Positions 52,770-60,464 of a stretch of DNA of 64,000 bases are shown piece after piece (within the stretch, counting starts at the first letter, position 1; each line of letters starts with the position of its first letter). The translations under genes and the position numbers were made by a program. This DNA is from Corynebacterium sp. (GTDB taxonomy: Bacteria; Actinomycetota; Actinomycetes; Mycobacteriales; Mycobacteriaceae): assembly GCA_030527885.1 (NCBI GenBank), contig JAUMZY010000001.1:62001-126000 (forward strand). The letters are read 5' to 3'. The notes beneath the pieces were generated by a model that saw only the letters and a program-made list of their open reading frames with translations, was not told the origin of the DNA and did not search any database.

Positions 52770-54310
52770 AAATTTCGCCGGTGAAGCGGTTTCTACTGCT
52801 GATATCGGTATCCATTTGCGCGGCGGCGGGACTGGTTTATGAATTAGCGCTGATTTCATTATCCACGGTGCTCAACGGGGGCGGCATCGTGGAGACTTCC
52901 CTGATTGTTGCCGGCTTCGTGGCGGCATTGGGATTGGGTGCTTTGGGTGCCAAGCCTTTGCTGAAGCACGCGGAACTGTCGTTCCTGCTGGTGGAATTGT
53001 TGTTGGGGTTGATCGGGGGCATGAGTGCCCTGCTGCTGTACATGACCTTCGTGATGGTCGGCCAATCGCTGGTTATTTTGACCTTCTCGACGCTGATCAT
53101 TGGCATGTTCGTGGGGGCAGAATTGCCGCTTCTGATGACGCTGTTTCAACGAGGGCGGCTGGTGGATGCTACCACCTCAGGTTCCGTATTGGCCACGCTG
53201 AATGCGGCAGATTATTTGGGGGCGCTTATTGGTGGGTTGGCGTGGCCGTTCGTGCTTCTTCCCTTCCTGGGATTGATGCGGGGAACATTAGCTGCCGGGT
53301 TGTTAAACCTGGTAGCTGCGTTGGCCATTTCGATCATTGTGCTCCGGCATGATTTGCGCCGGTGGCAGTTTCGGTGGATCTCGGCTGGGTTGGTGGTGGC
53401 CATGACGGTGCTGATTGCGTTGTTCATTCGCAGCGATGGCATCGTGACCACGACCCGGCAGCGGTTGTACGATCATCCGATCATGTTCACGGCGCAGACG
53501 GATTACCAGGAAATTGTGGTGACGCAGCAGGGAAAAGACCGGCGGTTGTACCTGAATGGGGGGTTGCAGTATTCCACCCGGGATGAACACCGCTACACGG
53601 AATCGTTGGTGTATCCCACAGTGACGGATGATACGAAGTCGGTGCTGGTCATTGGGGGTGGCGACGGGTTGGCGGCCCGGGAGTTATTGAAACTGCCGGC
53701 GGTTGAGCGCATCACGCAGGTGGAGTTAGACCCGAAGATGATTGAGGTGGCCAACACGGTGTTGGCGCCGGATAATAAGCGTGCGTTGCAGGATCCCAAG
53801 GTGAATGTGGTGATTGATGATGCCTTCAGTTGGGTGCGTTCGGGTGGGGATGGGCAGCACTACGATGCCATCATTGTGGATTTGCCGGATCCGGATACTG
53901 AGATCATTGGGCGGTTATACACCGAAGAGTTTTATGCGTTGTTGTTGCAGCGGTTGGCGCCGCAGGGCATCATGACGGTGCAGTCCAGCAGCCCGTTTAC
54001 TACGCCGGATGTGTTTTCGCGGATTAATTCGACGTTGGCGGCCTCTGGGTGCGGGAAGGTTGTGCCATATCATGTGTATGTGCCGACGTTTGGCGACTGG
54101 GGGTTTAATACGTGTTTTCGGGATGCCGCAACTGAATTTCGGTTGCCTGCCACCCTCCCACAGGATGTAAAGTTCATCACACCCGAGGTTTTGCGGGCTG
54201 CGGCGGTATTTGGGTTGGATAATCGACCACATAAGCTAGAGCCGAGTACGTTGGATCATCAATACATTGTGGATGACATACGCAGGGGTTATCGCCAAGC
54301 CGGACAGTAG
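52757..54310 (+). CDS. speE: Membrane-bound polyamine aminopropyltransferase (spermidine-synthase-like)
   Basis: 517 residues: seven hydrophobic helices (about 10-225) then a soluble spermidine-synthase-like domain (about 235-500). Motifs: DYQEIVVTQ, LYLNGGLQYSTRDEHRYTE, the decarboxylated-SAM site VIGGGDGLAARE, QVELDPKMIEVAN, DDAFSWVRS, and catalytic IIVDLPDPD. In classic SpeE the last motif is D-x-T-D-P; the change to DLPDPD is usual in membrane-fused relatives. Actual substrates are unproven. No speD or arginine-decarboxylase gene is near. Confidence 0.88.
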   Translation: MSAVEISPVKRFLLLISVSICAAAGLVYELALISLSTVLNGGGIVETSLIVAGFVAALGLGALGAKPLLKHAELSFLLVELLLGLIGGMSALLLYMTFVMVGQSLVILTFSTLIIGMFVGAELPLLMTLFQRGRLVDATTSGSVLATLNAADYLGALIGGLAWPFVLLPFLGLMRGTLAAGLLNLVAALAISIIVLRHDLRRWQFRWISAGLVVAMTVLIALFIRSDGIVTTTRQRLYDHPIMFTAQTDYQEIVVTQQGKDRRLYLNGGLQYSTRDEHRYTESLVYPTVTDDTKSVLVIGGGDGLAARELLKLPAVERITQVELDPKMIEVANTVLAPDNKRALQDPKVNVVIDDAFSWVRSGGDGQHYDAIIVDLPDPDTEIIGRLYTEEFYALLLQRLAPQGIMTVQSSSPFTTPDVFSRINSTLAASGCGKVVPYHVYVPTFGDWGFNTCFRDAATEFRLPATLPQDVKFITPEVLRAAAVFGLDNRPHKLEPSTLDHQYIVDDIRRGYRQAGQ

Positions 54311-54372
54311 AATTTGGGGGGATTCATTATCGCTACTATGTCCGATTTTTCCGGTTGTGCCCGAACAAAAAT

Positions 54373-54397
54373 AATTACCCCCATATGGCGGGTAATT
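54373..54397 (+). terminator. Hairpin after the aminopropyltransferase gene
   Basis: AATTACCC and GGGTAATT enclose a CATATG-centred loop, 62 bases after the stop. AT-rich with a short T tract; may be a weak terminator. Confidence 0.5.
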
Positions 54398-54470
54398 TAA
54401 GCTTTCCTAATTGCATGAAGCGACAAACAGGGTGAGGATTATTTATATCAACATCCCTAATAACCTGTAG

Positions 54471-54498
54471 GTAAGGCTTATCGACTTCGATAACTTAC
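54471..54498. promoter_or_regulatory. Palindrome upstream of feoA, possible regulator site
   Basis: TTATCGA-CT-TCGATAA (54478-54493) is a perfect 7-bp inverted repeat, flanked by GTAA and TTAC. It lies 27-54 bases before the feoA start, where it would overlap a promoter or leader. It is not a clear DtxR box. Confidence 0.5.
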
Positions 54499-54524
54499 CC
54501 TTTCACCACTGGAGGTCTGATCTC

Positions 54525-54803
54525 ATGCCACACGGGCGCGAACCAGCCCCACATGCAGATCTGGTTCTCACATCCGTGGGAATCGGCCAACGCTGCGTAC
54601 TGGCTGATATCAATACAGACATACTCAACGATGCCACCCGCCGGCGCCTAGCCGAATTAGGCTTCCGGCCCGGCATCACCATCACCGTCACGCAAAAAAT
54701 CAACAGTGGCGGCCGCATCATCAAAATCGGGGGCACTCGCTATGCCATTGATGGGCCCACTGCCCGCCAACTTCAGGTCACCGCAGTTCCATCCCACGCA
54801 TAG
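54525..54803 (+). CDS. feoA: FeoA ferrous-iron transport accessory protein
   Basis: 92-residue SH3-like protein. LTSVGIGQRCVLADIN, RRRLAELGFRPGITITVTQ and GGTRYAIDGPTARQLQV are typical of FeoA, which binds and supports FeoB. GGAGG lies about 9 bases before the ATG. First gene of feoABC. Confidence 0.9.
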   Translation: MPHGREPAPHADLVLTSVGIGQRCVLADINTDILNDATRRRLAELGFRPGITITVTQKINSGGRIIKIGGTRYAIDGPTARQLQVTAVPSHA

Positions 54804-54816
54804 CCCCCTGCCTGCG

Positions 54817-54848
54817 CCGTCGACAAGCGCCAGCAAGCGTCGACAAGC
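54817..54848 (-). repeat. Two direct copies of the 12-mer between feoA and feoB
   Basis: CCGTCGACAAGC (one-base variant, 54817-54828) and GCGTCGACAAGC (exact, 54837-54848), 20 bases apart, in the 78-base feoA-feoB gap. Confidence 0.65.
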
Positions 54849-54881
54849 GCGAAAAAGCAGCAATGCAATCCGAGGATCATC

Positions 54882-56846
54882 ATGACAACCACACCACCAA
54901 AAGCAAATACCTGCCATTGCGAATCGCACGGCCACGCAATGGCGCCCAAAGGCGCACCCATCATCGCACTCGTCGGTGCGCCCAACGCCGGCAAATCCAC
55001 GCTCTTCAACAGCCTCACCGGCGCCAAAGCCCGCATGGGCAACTGGCCCGGCACCACCGTTGAAGTCAGCCGCGGCGCCTGGAAACTCCCCGACCTCACC
55101 TACGACGTCATCGACTTCCCCGGCGCCTACTCCCTCGACCCCATGAGCCCCGACGAGGAGCTCACCCGCGAACTGGTGCTAGAGGCCGACGAAGCCGACC
55201 GCCCGGATTTGGTCATCATCGCGGTGGATGCCTCCAGTTTGTCCCGCAGTTTGTACATGGTTGCGCAGCTGGCGGAGCAGTCGAATCGGCTGGTCATCGT
55301 CATGACCAAGGCCGATGTGGCGGCCACCAACGGTGAGCATGTGGATGTGGCGAAGTTGGCGAAGCATCTTGGTGTGCCGATCGTGGCGGTGGATCCGCGG
55401 CATCGGTCCAACGTGGAGAAAATCGCCGCGGTGGTGGCGGAGGAAATGACGAAGCCGAAGCGGGTGCTGCGGAAAGTGCCGCAGGATGCCAGTGAGTTTG
55501 ATTTGGCAGATCGTCGTTTTGAATGGCTGGAGCATGCGGTTCATGCATGCGTGACGGTTAAGGGCAACGTTAAGACCACGATCAATGAGAAAATAGACCG
55601 GTTTGCGTTGAATCCTATTGTTGGTCCGCTCATGTTTTTGGGCGCCATGTGGTTGGTGTTTCAGATCACCACGACGGTGGCTAGTCCGCTGCAGGATGGT
55701 TTGACGAATTTCTTCAGCGGGCCGGTGACGGATTGGACGAATAGCTTCCTGGAGTTGATTCATTTCAATCATCCGATTGTGAATGGGCTGCTGGTGGGCG
55801 GTTTGATCAATGGTGTGGGCATGGTGTTGTCGTTTGCACCATTGATGGCGTTGATGTTCCTGTGCCTGGCGGTGCTGGAGGATTCGGGTTACATGGCGCG
55901 GGCTGCAGTGGTGACTGACCGGGTGATGAAGGCCATTGGGTTGTCGGGTAAGGCGTTCATTCCGCTGATCGTGGGGTTTGGTTGCAACGTGCCGGCGATT
56001 TCGGCAACGCGGGTGTTGGGGCAACCGCGGCAGCGGTTGTTGACGGCGTTGCTGATTCCGTTTACGTCGTGTTCGGCCCGGTTGACGGTGTATGTGATGT
56101 TGGCGAATACGTTCTTCCCGGAGCATGCGGGCACTGTGGTGTTTGCAATGTATGTGATTTCCATTGCGTTGGTGATTTTGGTGGGGTTGGCCATGCGTAA
56201 TACGTTGTGGCGGCGCATGGGTACGGAACCGTTGGTGATTGATTTGCCCACGTATCAGTTGCCGGGGTTGCGGTTGGCGTTGTCGGTGATGTGGATTCGG
56301 TTGAAGGGGTTCTTGCAGACTGCCGGCAGCATCATTGTGATAACGGTAGTTGTGGTGTTTGTGCTGCAATCGACGCCGATGACCAGTGAGTATGGTTTTG
56401 GTGATAAGGATTTGCCGGCGCAGGATAGTGTGTACGGCAAGGTGTCGGATGGGTTGTCGCCGGTGTTTGCCCCGGCTGGGTTTGGTTCGTGGTCGATCAC
56501 GGGCACGCTGATCACGGGGTTTGTGGCGAAGGAGGCTGTTATTGCCACGTGGGCGCAGACGTATAGCCTGGATGATCCGAGTGAGCAGGATCCGCAGGAT
56601 CAGGGGAAGTCGCAGTTGGCGCAGGCGATTCGGAAGGATTTTGATACGGTTTCGGGTGGTCATGGGGTTGCCGCGGTGTGGGCGTTCATGATTTTCCTGT
56701 TGGCGTATACGCCGTGTATTGCGACGTTGGCGGCGCAGCGCCGGGAGATTGGTGTGAAGTGGATGATGATTGGGGTGGGCATCCAGTTGGTGACCGCGTG
56801 GGTGTTGGCGGTTGTTGTGTTTAATGTGTTGAGGGTGTGGTTCTGA
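54882..56846 (+). CDS. feoB: FeoB ferrous-iron transporter
   Basis: 654 residues. N-terminal Cys/His stretch (CHCESHGH), G domain with G1 GAPNAGKST (about 35), G2 NWPGTTVE, G3 DFPGAYSL, G4 MTKAD; then GDI region and the membrane core with two gate repeats, including GFGCNVPAISATR and FTSCSARLTVYVML (the Cys are typical), and a second gate CIATLAAQRREIG. The protein is at the short end of the family. It imports Fe(II) across the membrane. Its stop overlaps the feoC start (TGATG). Confidence 0.95.
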   Translation: MTTTPPKANTCHCESHGHAMAPKGAPIIALVGAPNAGKSTLFNSLTGAKARMGNWPGTTVEVSRGAWKLPDLTYDVIDFPGAYSLDPMSPDEELTRELVLEADEADRPDLVIIAVDASSLSRSLYMVAQLAEQSNRLVIVMTKADVAATNGEHVDVAKLAKHLGVPIVAVDPRHRSNVEKIAAVVAEEMTKPKRVLRKVPQDASEFDLADRRFEWLEHAVHACVTVKGNVKTTINEKIDRFALNPIVGPLMFLGAMWLVFQITTTVASPLQDGLTNFFSGPVTDWTNSFLELIHFNHPIVNGLLVGGLINGVGMVLSFAPLMALMFLCLAVLEDSGYMARAAVVTDRVMKAIGLSGKAFIPLIVGFGCNVPAISATRVLGQPRQRLLTALLIPFTSCSARLTVYVMLANTFFPEHAGTVVFAMYVISIALVILVGLAMRNTLWRRMGTEPLVIDLPTYQLPGLRLALSVMWIRLKGFLQTAGSIIVITVVVVFVLQSTPMTSEYGFGDKDLPAQDSVYGKVSDGLSPVFAPAGFGSWSITGTLITGFVAKEAVIATWAQTYSLDDPSEQDPQDQGKSQLAQAIRKDFDTVSGGHGVAAVWAFMIFLLAYTPCIATLAAQRREIGVKWMMIGVGIQLVTAWVLAVVVFNVLRVWF

Positions 56847-57109
56847 TGCGGCCGTTGTCGGCAGTGGAACAGTCGGTGCGGGCGGGGGCGACGACGACTG
56901 CGGAGATTGCGCGGCGCACGGGGTTGTCGGCGTCGACGGTGGATGCGGCGTTGCAGCAGTTGCAGCGGTTGGGCATGTTGCGCAGCAGTAAGGATACTAT
57001 TGCGTGCGATGAGTGCGCGTTGTCGTGCGGGCATAATCATGCTCCGGGCAGCAGTGGTTGTGGTTCGGGATTGACGACGTTGACGCTGCTGCCCCGCCGC
57101 CCGGAGTAG
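56846..57109 (+). CDS. feoC: FeoC-like small winged-helix protein
   Basis: 87 residues. Winged helix (VEQSVRAGATTTAEIARRTG, LSASTVDAALQQLQRLGMLR) followed by a Cys-rich segment CDECALSCGHNH..C that could bind an iron-sulfur cluster or metal. Its position at the end of feoAB and the layout fit FeoC. Starts on the ATG that overlaps the feoB stop. Confidence 0.82.
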   Translation: MRPLSAVEQSVRAGATTTAEIARRTGLSASTVDAALQQLQRLGMLRSSKDTIACDECALSCGHNHAPGSSGCGSGLTTLTLLPRRPE

Positions 57110-57115
57110 TGTGTT

Positions 57116-58402
57116 TTAGCTTGTCGACGCTTGGGGCTGCGGCTGTGTTGCGGTTGTGCGGATGGGGATGGGTTTGAACCAGGCGGGTACGAGTTCTGCG
57201 AGGTTGCCCATCACTTGGACGGGGCCGCTGATGTCTTCGTCGTCGCTGATGTGGGCGGTGCCGCCCACATAGGCACCATCGCTGACCTGGGCATTTCCAC
57301 CGACGTAGGCGAGATCTGCGACGTGGGCTTTGCCGCTTACTTGGGCGCTGCCACCGACACGGGCGTCACCGTAGACTTGGGCTTTTCCGGTGATGCGGGC
57401 GTTGTTGAATACGTGGGCGTTCTCTTTGACGAATGCCTGGGCGATGACGGTGGCGTTGCCGTAGACTTGGGCGTTACCAGTTATGGAGGCGTTGCTGCTG
57501 ACGTGGGCGTTGTCGAAGATTTTCGCGTTTTGCCGGATTTTGGCGTTGCTGACTTGGGCGTTGTCAAAGATGGTGACATTGCCGCCAATGGTGGCGTACC
57601 CGTAGACTTTGGCGTTGTCGAAAAGGTGCGCGTACCCGTAAACACGGGCGATGCCGAAAACGCGGACGTTTCCGTGAATACGTGCTGATTCGGCGATAGT
57701 GGCTTGTCCCGCTACCCAACTGTTGCCGTAGATTGTGGCTTCGTTTTGAACCTGGGCGTCCCCGGTGATTTGTGCGGAACCGTACACGTGGGCGGAACCA
57801 TGAACTTGCGCATTTTTATTGATGCAGGCATTGTCGAAAACCTGGGCGTTGTCAAAAACGTGAGTGCTGCCGTCGATGTGCGCATTACCGGAGATGCGGG
57901 CGGTGCCACTAACGCGGGCATTAGCGATGATGCTGGCATTGTCGCAGATATGGGCGGCATTGGTGATGCGGCTGTCACCACCAACCTGTGCGGTGCCGCT
58001 GATGATTGCGGTGCCGTTGACGCGGGCAGTTTCGCCCACTATGGCGGCGTCTTGTACGGTTGCCTTGCCGAAAATCCAAGCGTGACCACGTACCTTGGCG
58101 TCACCGCTGACACGTGCTTTGTTGAAGATCCATGCATGGCTAAGAATGCAGGCGGTGCCGAAAACGTGGGCGTTCTCGCGGACAACAGCGTTATTGAAGA
58201 TTTTTGCGTGACCGTAGACGCAGGCATCATCGTAGATCCAGGCGTTGTCTCTGAGCTGGGCGTTGGGGCCGAGGAAGCCGCCGAGGTCACCGCAGGTGAC
58301 CCCTCGTGCGGGGATGTCGGTGATGGCGCGGATGCGGTGGAGAGTTTCTCCGGTGTGGGTGTGGCGGGTTTCTGTGGTTAATTCGTAGGTTTTAGCGCAC
58401 AT
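57116..58402 (-). CDS. Long left-handed beta-helix repeat protein, paralogue A
   Basis: 428 residues with no signal peptide or TM helix. An N-terminal conserved cap (about 1-50: TYELTTETRHTHTGETLHRI, then GVTCGDLGGFLGPNA) leads to about 60 hexads of the form [AG]-x-[VI]-x-[GDN]-[NSTD] (for example AQVYGNATVIAQAFVKENAH), ending in a Pro-rich tail. The pattern predicts a left-handed beta-helix of around 20 coils, without any transferase domain. The same cap-plus-hexad layout is seen in uncharacterised phage and gut-bacterial proteins. AAAGG precedes the ATG. It is last in a run of three related genes. The final codons A-S-T-S-stop are encoded by the over-represented 12-mer. Confidence 0.82.
   Translation of the reverse strand: MCAKTYELTTETRHTHTGETLHRIRAITDIPARGVTCGDLGGFLGPNAQLRDNAWIYDDACVYGHAKIFNNAVVRENAHVFGTACILSHAWIFNKARVSGDAKVRGHAWIFGKATVQDAAIVGETARVNGTAIISGTAQVGGDSRITNAAHICDNASIIANARVSGTARISGNAHIDGSTHVFDNAQVFDNACINKNAQVHGSAHVYGSAQITGDAQVQNEATIYGNSWVAGQATIAESARIHGNVRVFGIARVYGYAHLFDNAKVYGYATIGGNVTIFDNAQVSNAKIRQNAKIFDNAHVSSNASITGNAQVYGNATVIAQAFVKENAHVFNNARITGKAQVYGDARVGGSAQVSGKAHVADLAYVGGNAQVSDGAYVGGTAHISDDEDISGPVQVMGNLAELVPAWFKPIPIRTTATQPQPQASTS
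57119..57130 (+). repeat. Copy of GCTTGTCGACGC between convergent feoC and paralogue A
   Basis: Exact copy, preceded by TTTTA; it encodes the last four codons of paralogue A on the other strand and lies 9 bases after the feoC stop. Confidence 0.7.
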
Positions 58403-58472
58403 ATTCTGCCTTTCGCTGGTGGTTGTCCCCTTTGTGGTTTCAGGTTAACCCCACTGCTTTGCTGTTAGCAGC

Positions 58473-58495
58473 TGAGATGGGGAGATATCCCCGCT
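58473..58495 (-). promoter_or_regulatory. Conserved hairpin element upstream of paralogue A
   Basis: On the minus strand GGGGA-TATC-TCCCC followed by ATCTCA, about 70 bases before the start codon. A near-identical element lies ahead of paralogue C (60058-60080). Confidence 0.6.
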
Positions 58496-58500
58496 GGGTG

Positions 58501-59160
58501 TTAGGGGTGGGCGATGCTCATGTTTCCGGTGATGAGGGCATCCCCAATAATTTTGGTGTTGCCGAATACTAGTGCGTTGTCGGTGATATGGGCGGTGCCG
58601 GCTACTTTTGCGTTATCGAATACTTTTGCGTCGCCGCTGATGTGGGCGGCTCCGGAGATTTTGGCGTTGTCGCCCACGTGGGCTGCTCCGGATACGCGAG
58701 CGTTATCTGAGATGCGGGCGTTGCCGTGGATCCAGGCGGCATCACTAATGTGGGTTTGGTCGGTTACTTCGGCGTTGCCGGACACCTGCGCGGCACCGCT
58801 GACGTGGGCGCCACCGGATACTGAGGCATCGCCGCTGATACAGGCGGTATCGCTGATGCGGCTTGCGCCATATACCTGGGCGTTGTTGGATAGTTGTGCG
58901 CTATCGGTGATGTAGCTGTTGCCGCCGGCGCAGGCGTTGCCGCGTAGTTGCGCGTGCCCGGATACGTGGGCGAATGCCACGGCTTGGGCATCGTCGAAAA
59001 GCCATGCGTTATCGGTGAGGGTGGCGGTACTGCTGATGAATCCCCCGATGTCACCGATTTCTACGTCTTGTTCGGGAATGTCGACGGTGGCACGGATGCG
59101 GTAGATGACTTCGCCGTCGGTGGTGGTGCGGGTTTCTTCGGTGAGTGTGTATTTCTTCAT
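58501..59160 (-). CDS. Left-handed beta-helix repeat protein, paralogue B
   Basis: 219 residues: cap (KKYTLTEETRTTTDGEVIYR, VEIGDIGGFISSTA) then about 28 hexads (for example ARVSGAAHVGDNAKISGAAH), no tail. It is the shortest of the three. GAGGAA stands 5 bases before the ATG. It starts only 12 bases after the stop of paralogue C, so B and C are one operon, while about 100 bases containing the conserved hairpin separate B from A. Confidence 0.8.
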   Translation of the reverse strand: MKKYTLTEETRTTTDGEVIYRIRATVDIPEQDVEIGDIGGFISSTATLTDNAWLFDDAQAVAFAHVSGHAQLRGNACAGGNSYITDSAQLSNNAQVYGASRISDTACISGDASVSGGAHVSGAAQVSGNAEVTDQTHISDAAWIHGNARISDNARVSGAAHVGDNAKISGAAHISGDAKVFDNAKVAGTAHITDNALVFGNTKIIGDALITGNMSIAHP

Positions 59161-59172
59161 GAACTTCCTCGG

Positions 59173-60000
59173 TTAGTTGGTTGCGGCTTGTAGGTTGCTG
59201 CCCATGTGGGTGGTGTCGTAGAAACTGGCTTCACCGGCTAGTTTCGTGTTGCCGTCAATGCGGGCTTTACCAAAGATTGTGGTGGCGCTGGTGACACAAG
59301 CGTTACCGCTCACTTCGGCACTGTCATACACCTGGGCGGCGTCTACTATTTGAGCGTTATCAAGGATGCGAGCCTTGCCGTATATGCGGGCATGATCGCG
59401 GATGATGACGTTATCAGAGAGCATCACTTCCTCGCCGACATGCGCGTGACCTGCTACTTGGGCATTGCATTTGATGATTACTCGCCCACTCACATGGGCT
59501 TTATCAGTGATGGTGGCAAAGCCGCCCACGCGGGCAGAGCCGGTGACACACGCGGTGCCAGTGATGTGGGCGAAATCAAAGATGATTGCTTTTTGTCCTA
59601 CATGGGCGGAATCGCTAACAATAGCAGCATTCATGATGCGGGCTCGGCCGCTGATGGTGGCAGATCCTGTAACACGGGCGAAGCCTTGAATGGTGGCCGC
59701 GCCGCTGATACGAGCATGGCCTGATGCTTTGGCATTGCCGCTCATGCTGGCGGAGTCACAGATCTGGGCGGAGCCGGAAAGCTTTGCGGCACCAACTAAT
59801 CGAGCGGTGCCGTAGGCTTGGGCGTTGCCGAATACCCAGGCGTCATATCTTAAGGTGACGTTGGCGCCGATGAATCCCCCGAGGTCGCCGCGGCGCACCC
59901 CGTGGGTGGGAATGTCTTCAATGGCCCGGATTTGGTAGACGGTTTCTCCGGTTTCGGTGGTGCGGGTGGTGGTTGTGAGTTCGTATTTTGGTGCAATCAC
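59173..60000 (-). CDS. Left-handed beta-helix repeat protein, paralogue C
   Basis: 275 residues: cap (KYELTTTTRTTETGETVYQI, GVRRGDLGGFIGANVTLR) then about 36 hexads (for example ARIYGKARILDNAQIVDAAQ) with one irregular stretch near 165-180. The start is GTG, with GGAAAGGG upstream. No signal peptide or TM helix. The three caps are closely related to each other, so the genes arose by local duplication, followed by change in coil number. Function unknown. Confidence 0.8.
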   Translation of the reverse strand: MIAPKYELTTTTRTTETGETVYQIRAIEDIPTHGVRRGDLGGFIGANVTLRYDAWVFGNAQAYGTARLVGAAKLSGSAQICDSASMSGNAKASGHARISGAATIQGFARVTGSATISGRARIMNAAIVSDSAHVGQKAIIFDFAHITGTACVTGSARVGGFATITDKAHVSGRVIIKCNAQVAGHAHVGEEVMLSDNVIIRDHARIYGKARILDNAQIVDAAQVYDSAEVSGNACVTSATTIFGKARIDGNTKLAGEASFYDTTHMGSNLQAATN

Positions 60001-60057
60001 TTTTGGCCCTTTCCGTGTGGTGCTTTCAACCTATAAGCACGCAGTGGAAAGGGCCAT

Positions 60058-60080
60058 TGAGATGGGGAAAGATCCCCAGC
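60058..60080 (-). promoter_or_regulatory. Conserved hairpin element upstream of paralogue C
   Basis: On the minus strand GGGGA-TCTT-TCCCC followed by ATCTCA, about 57 bases before the GTG start and immediately after the DoxX stop. The stem is identical to that ahead of paralogue A and the loop differs. Confidence 0.6.
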
Positions 60081-60445
60081 TATATGAGGAAGGAAAAGAG
60101 CAGGGTGGCAAGGGTCAAGACGAGGAATGGCAGGCAGGCGCCCCACAGGGCTTGCCCATAGAAGCGGGCTTTGAGGTGGGCGGCGGTGGCGCACAGGAAG
60201 TACACCACCACGCCGACGGTGGTGGTGATGCCCACGCCGGGTACCCACAGGCCGACGATGAGACCAATGCCGGCGAGCAGCTTGACCACGACCAACCCCC
60301 ACCGCCATTCCAGGGGGAAGCCCACTCCTTCTAAGCAGCGGCGGACTGTTGTGATGGGCTGGATGGAAATACCGGCATCCAGGATGAGGGCAACACCCAA
60401 CAGGATGCAGAGCCATTGGGCATGGGGAATTAATTCGAAAAACAT
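60080..60445 (-). CDS. DoxX-family membrane protein
   Basis: 121 residues with four TM helices (about 9-27, 48-68, 73-92, 98-119). Layout and LVVVKLLAGIGLIVGLWVPG fit the DoxX/DoxX-like family, often linked to oxidative or thiol stress. 19 bases downstream of the TetR gene on the same strand, so probably under its control. Confidence 0.8.
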   Translation of the reverse strand: MFFELIPHAQWLCILLGVALILDAGISIQPITTVRRCLEGVGFPLEWRWGLVVVKLLAGIGLIVGLWVPGVGITTTVGVVVYFLCATAAHLKARFYGQALWGACLPFLVLTLATLLFSFLI

Positions 60446-60464
60446 GATGTCCTTAATGTGACGT

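Noticed and set aside
54440..54500. DtxR box upstream of feoA
   Set aside because: TAGGTAAGGCTTATCGA matches only part of the 19-bp consensus; the separate TTATCGA palindrome is clearer.
57131..58381. Two long plus-strand open frames (185 and 225 codons) opposite paralogue A
   Set aside because: Both consist of a Val/Gly/Asp repeat that is the exact mirror of the hexad-encoding strand; neither has a ribosome site. The minus frame is continuous, has a start with AAAGG and a recognisable cap.
57116..60000. Prophage remnant
   Set aside because: The repeat proteins resemble phage proteins, but no integrase, capsid, lysis or att-like repeat is seen around them.
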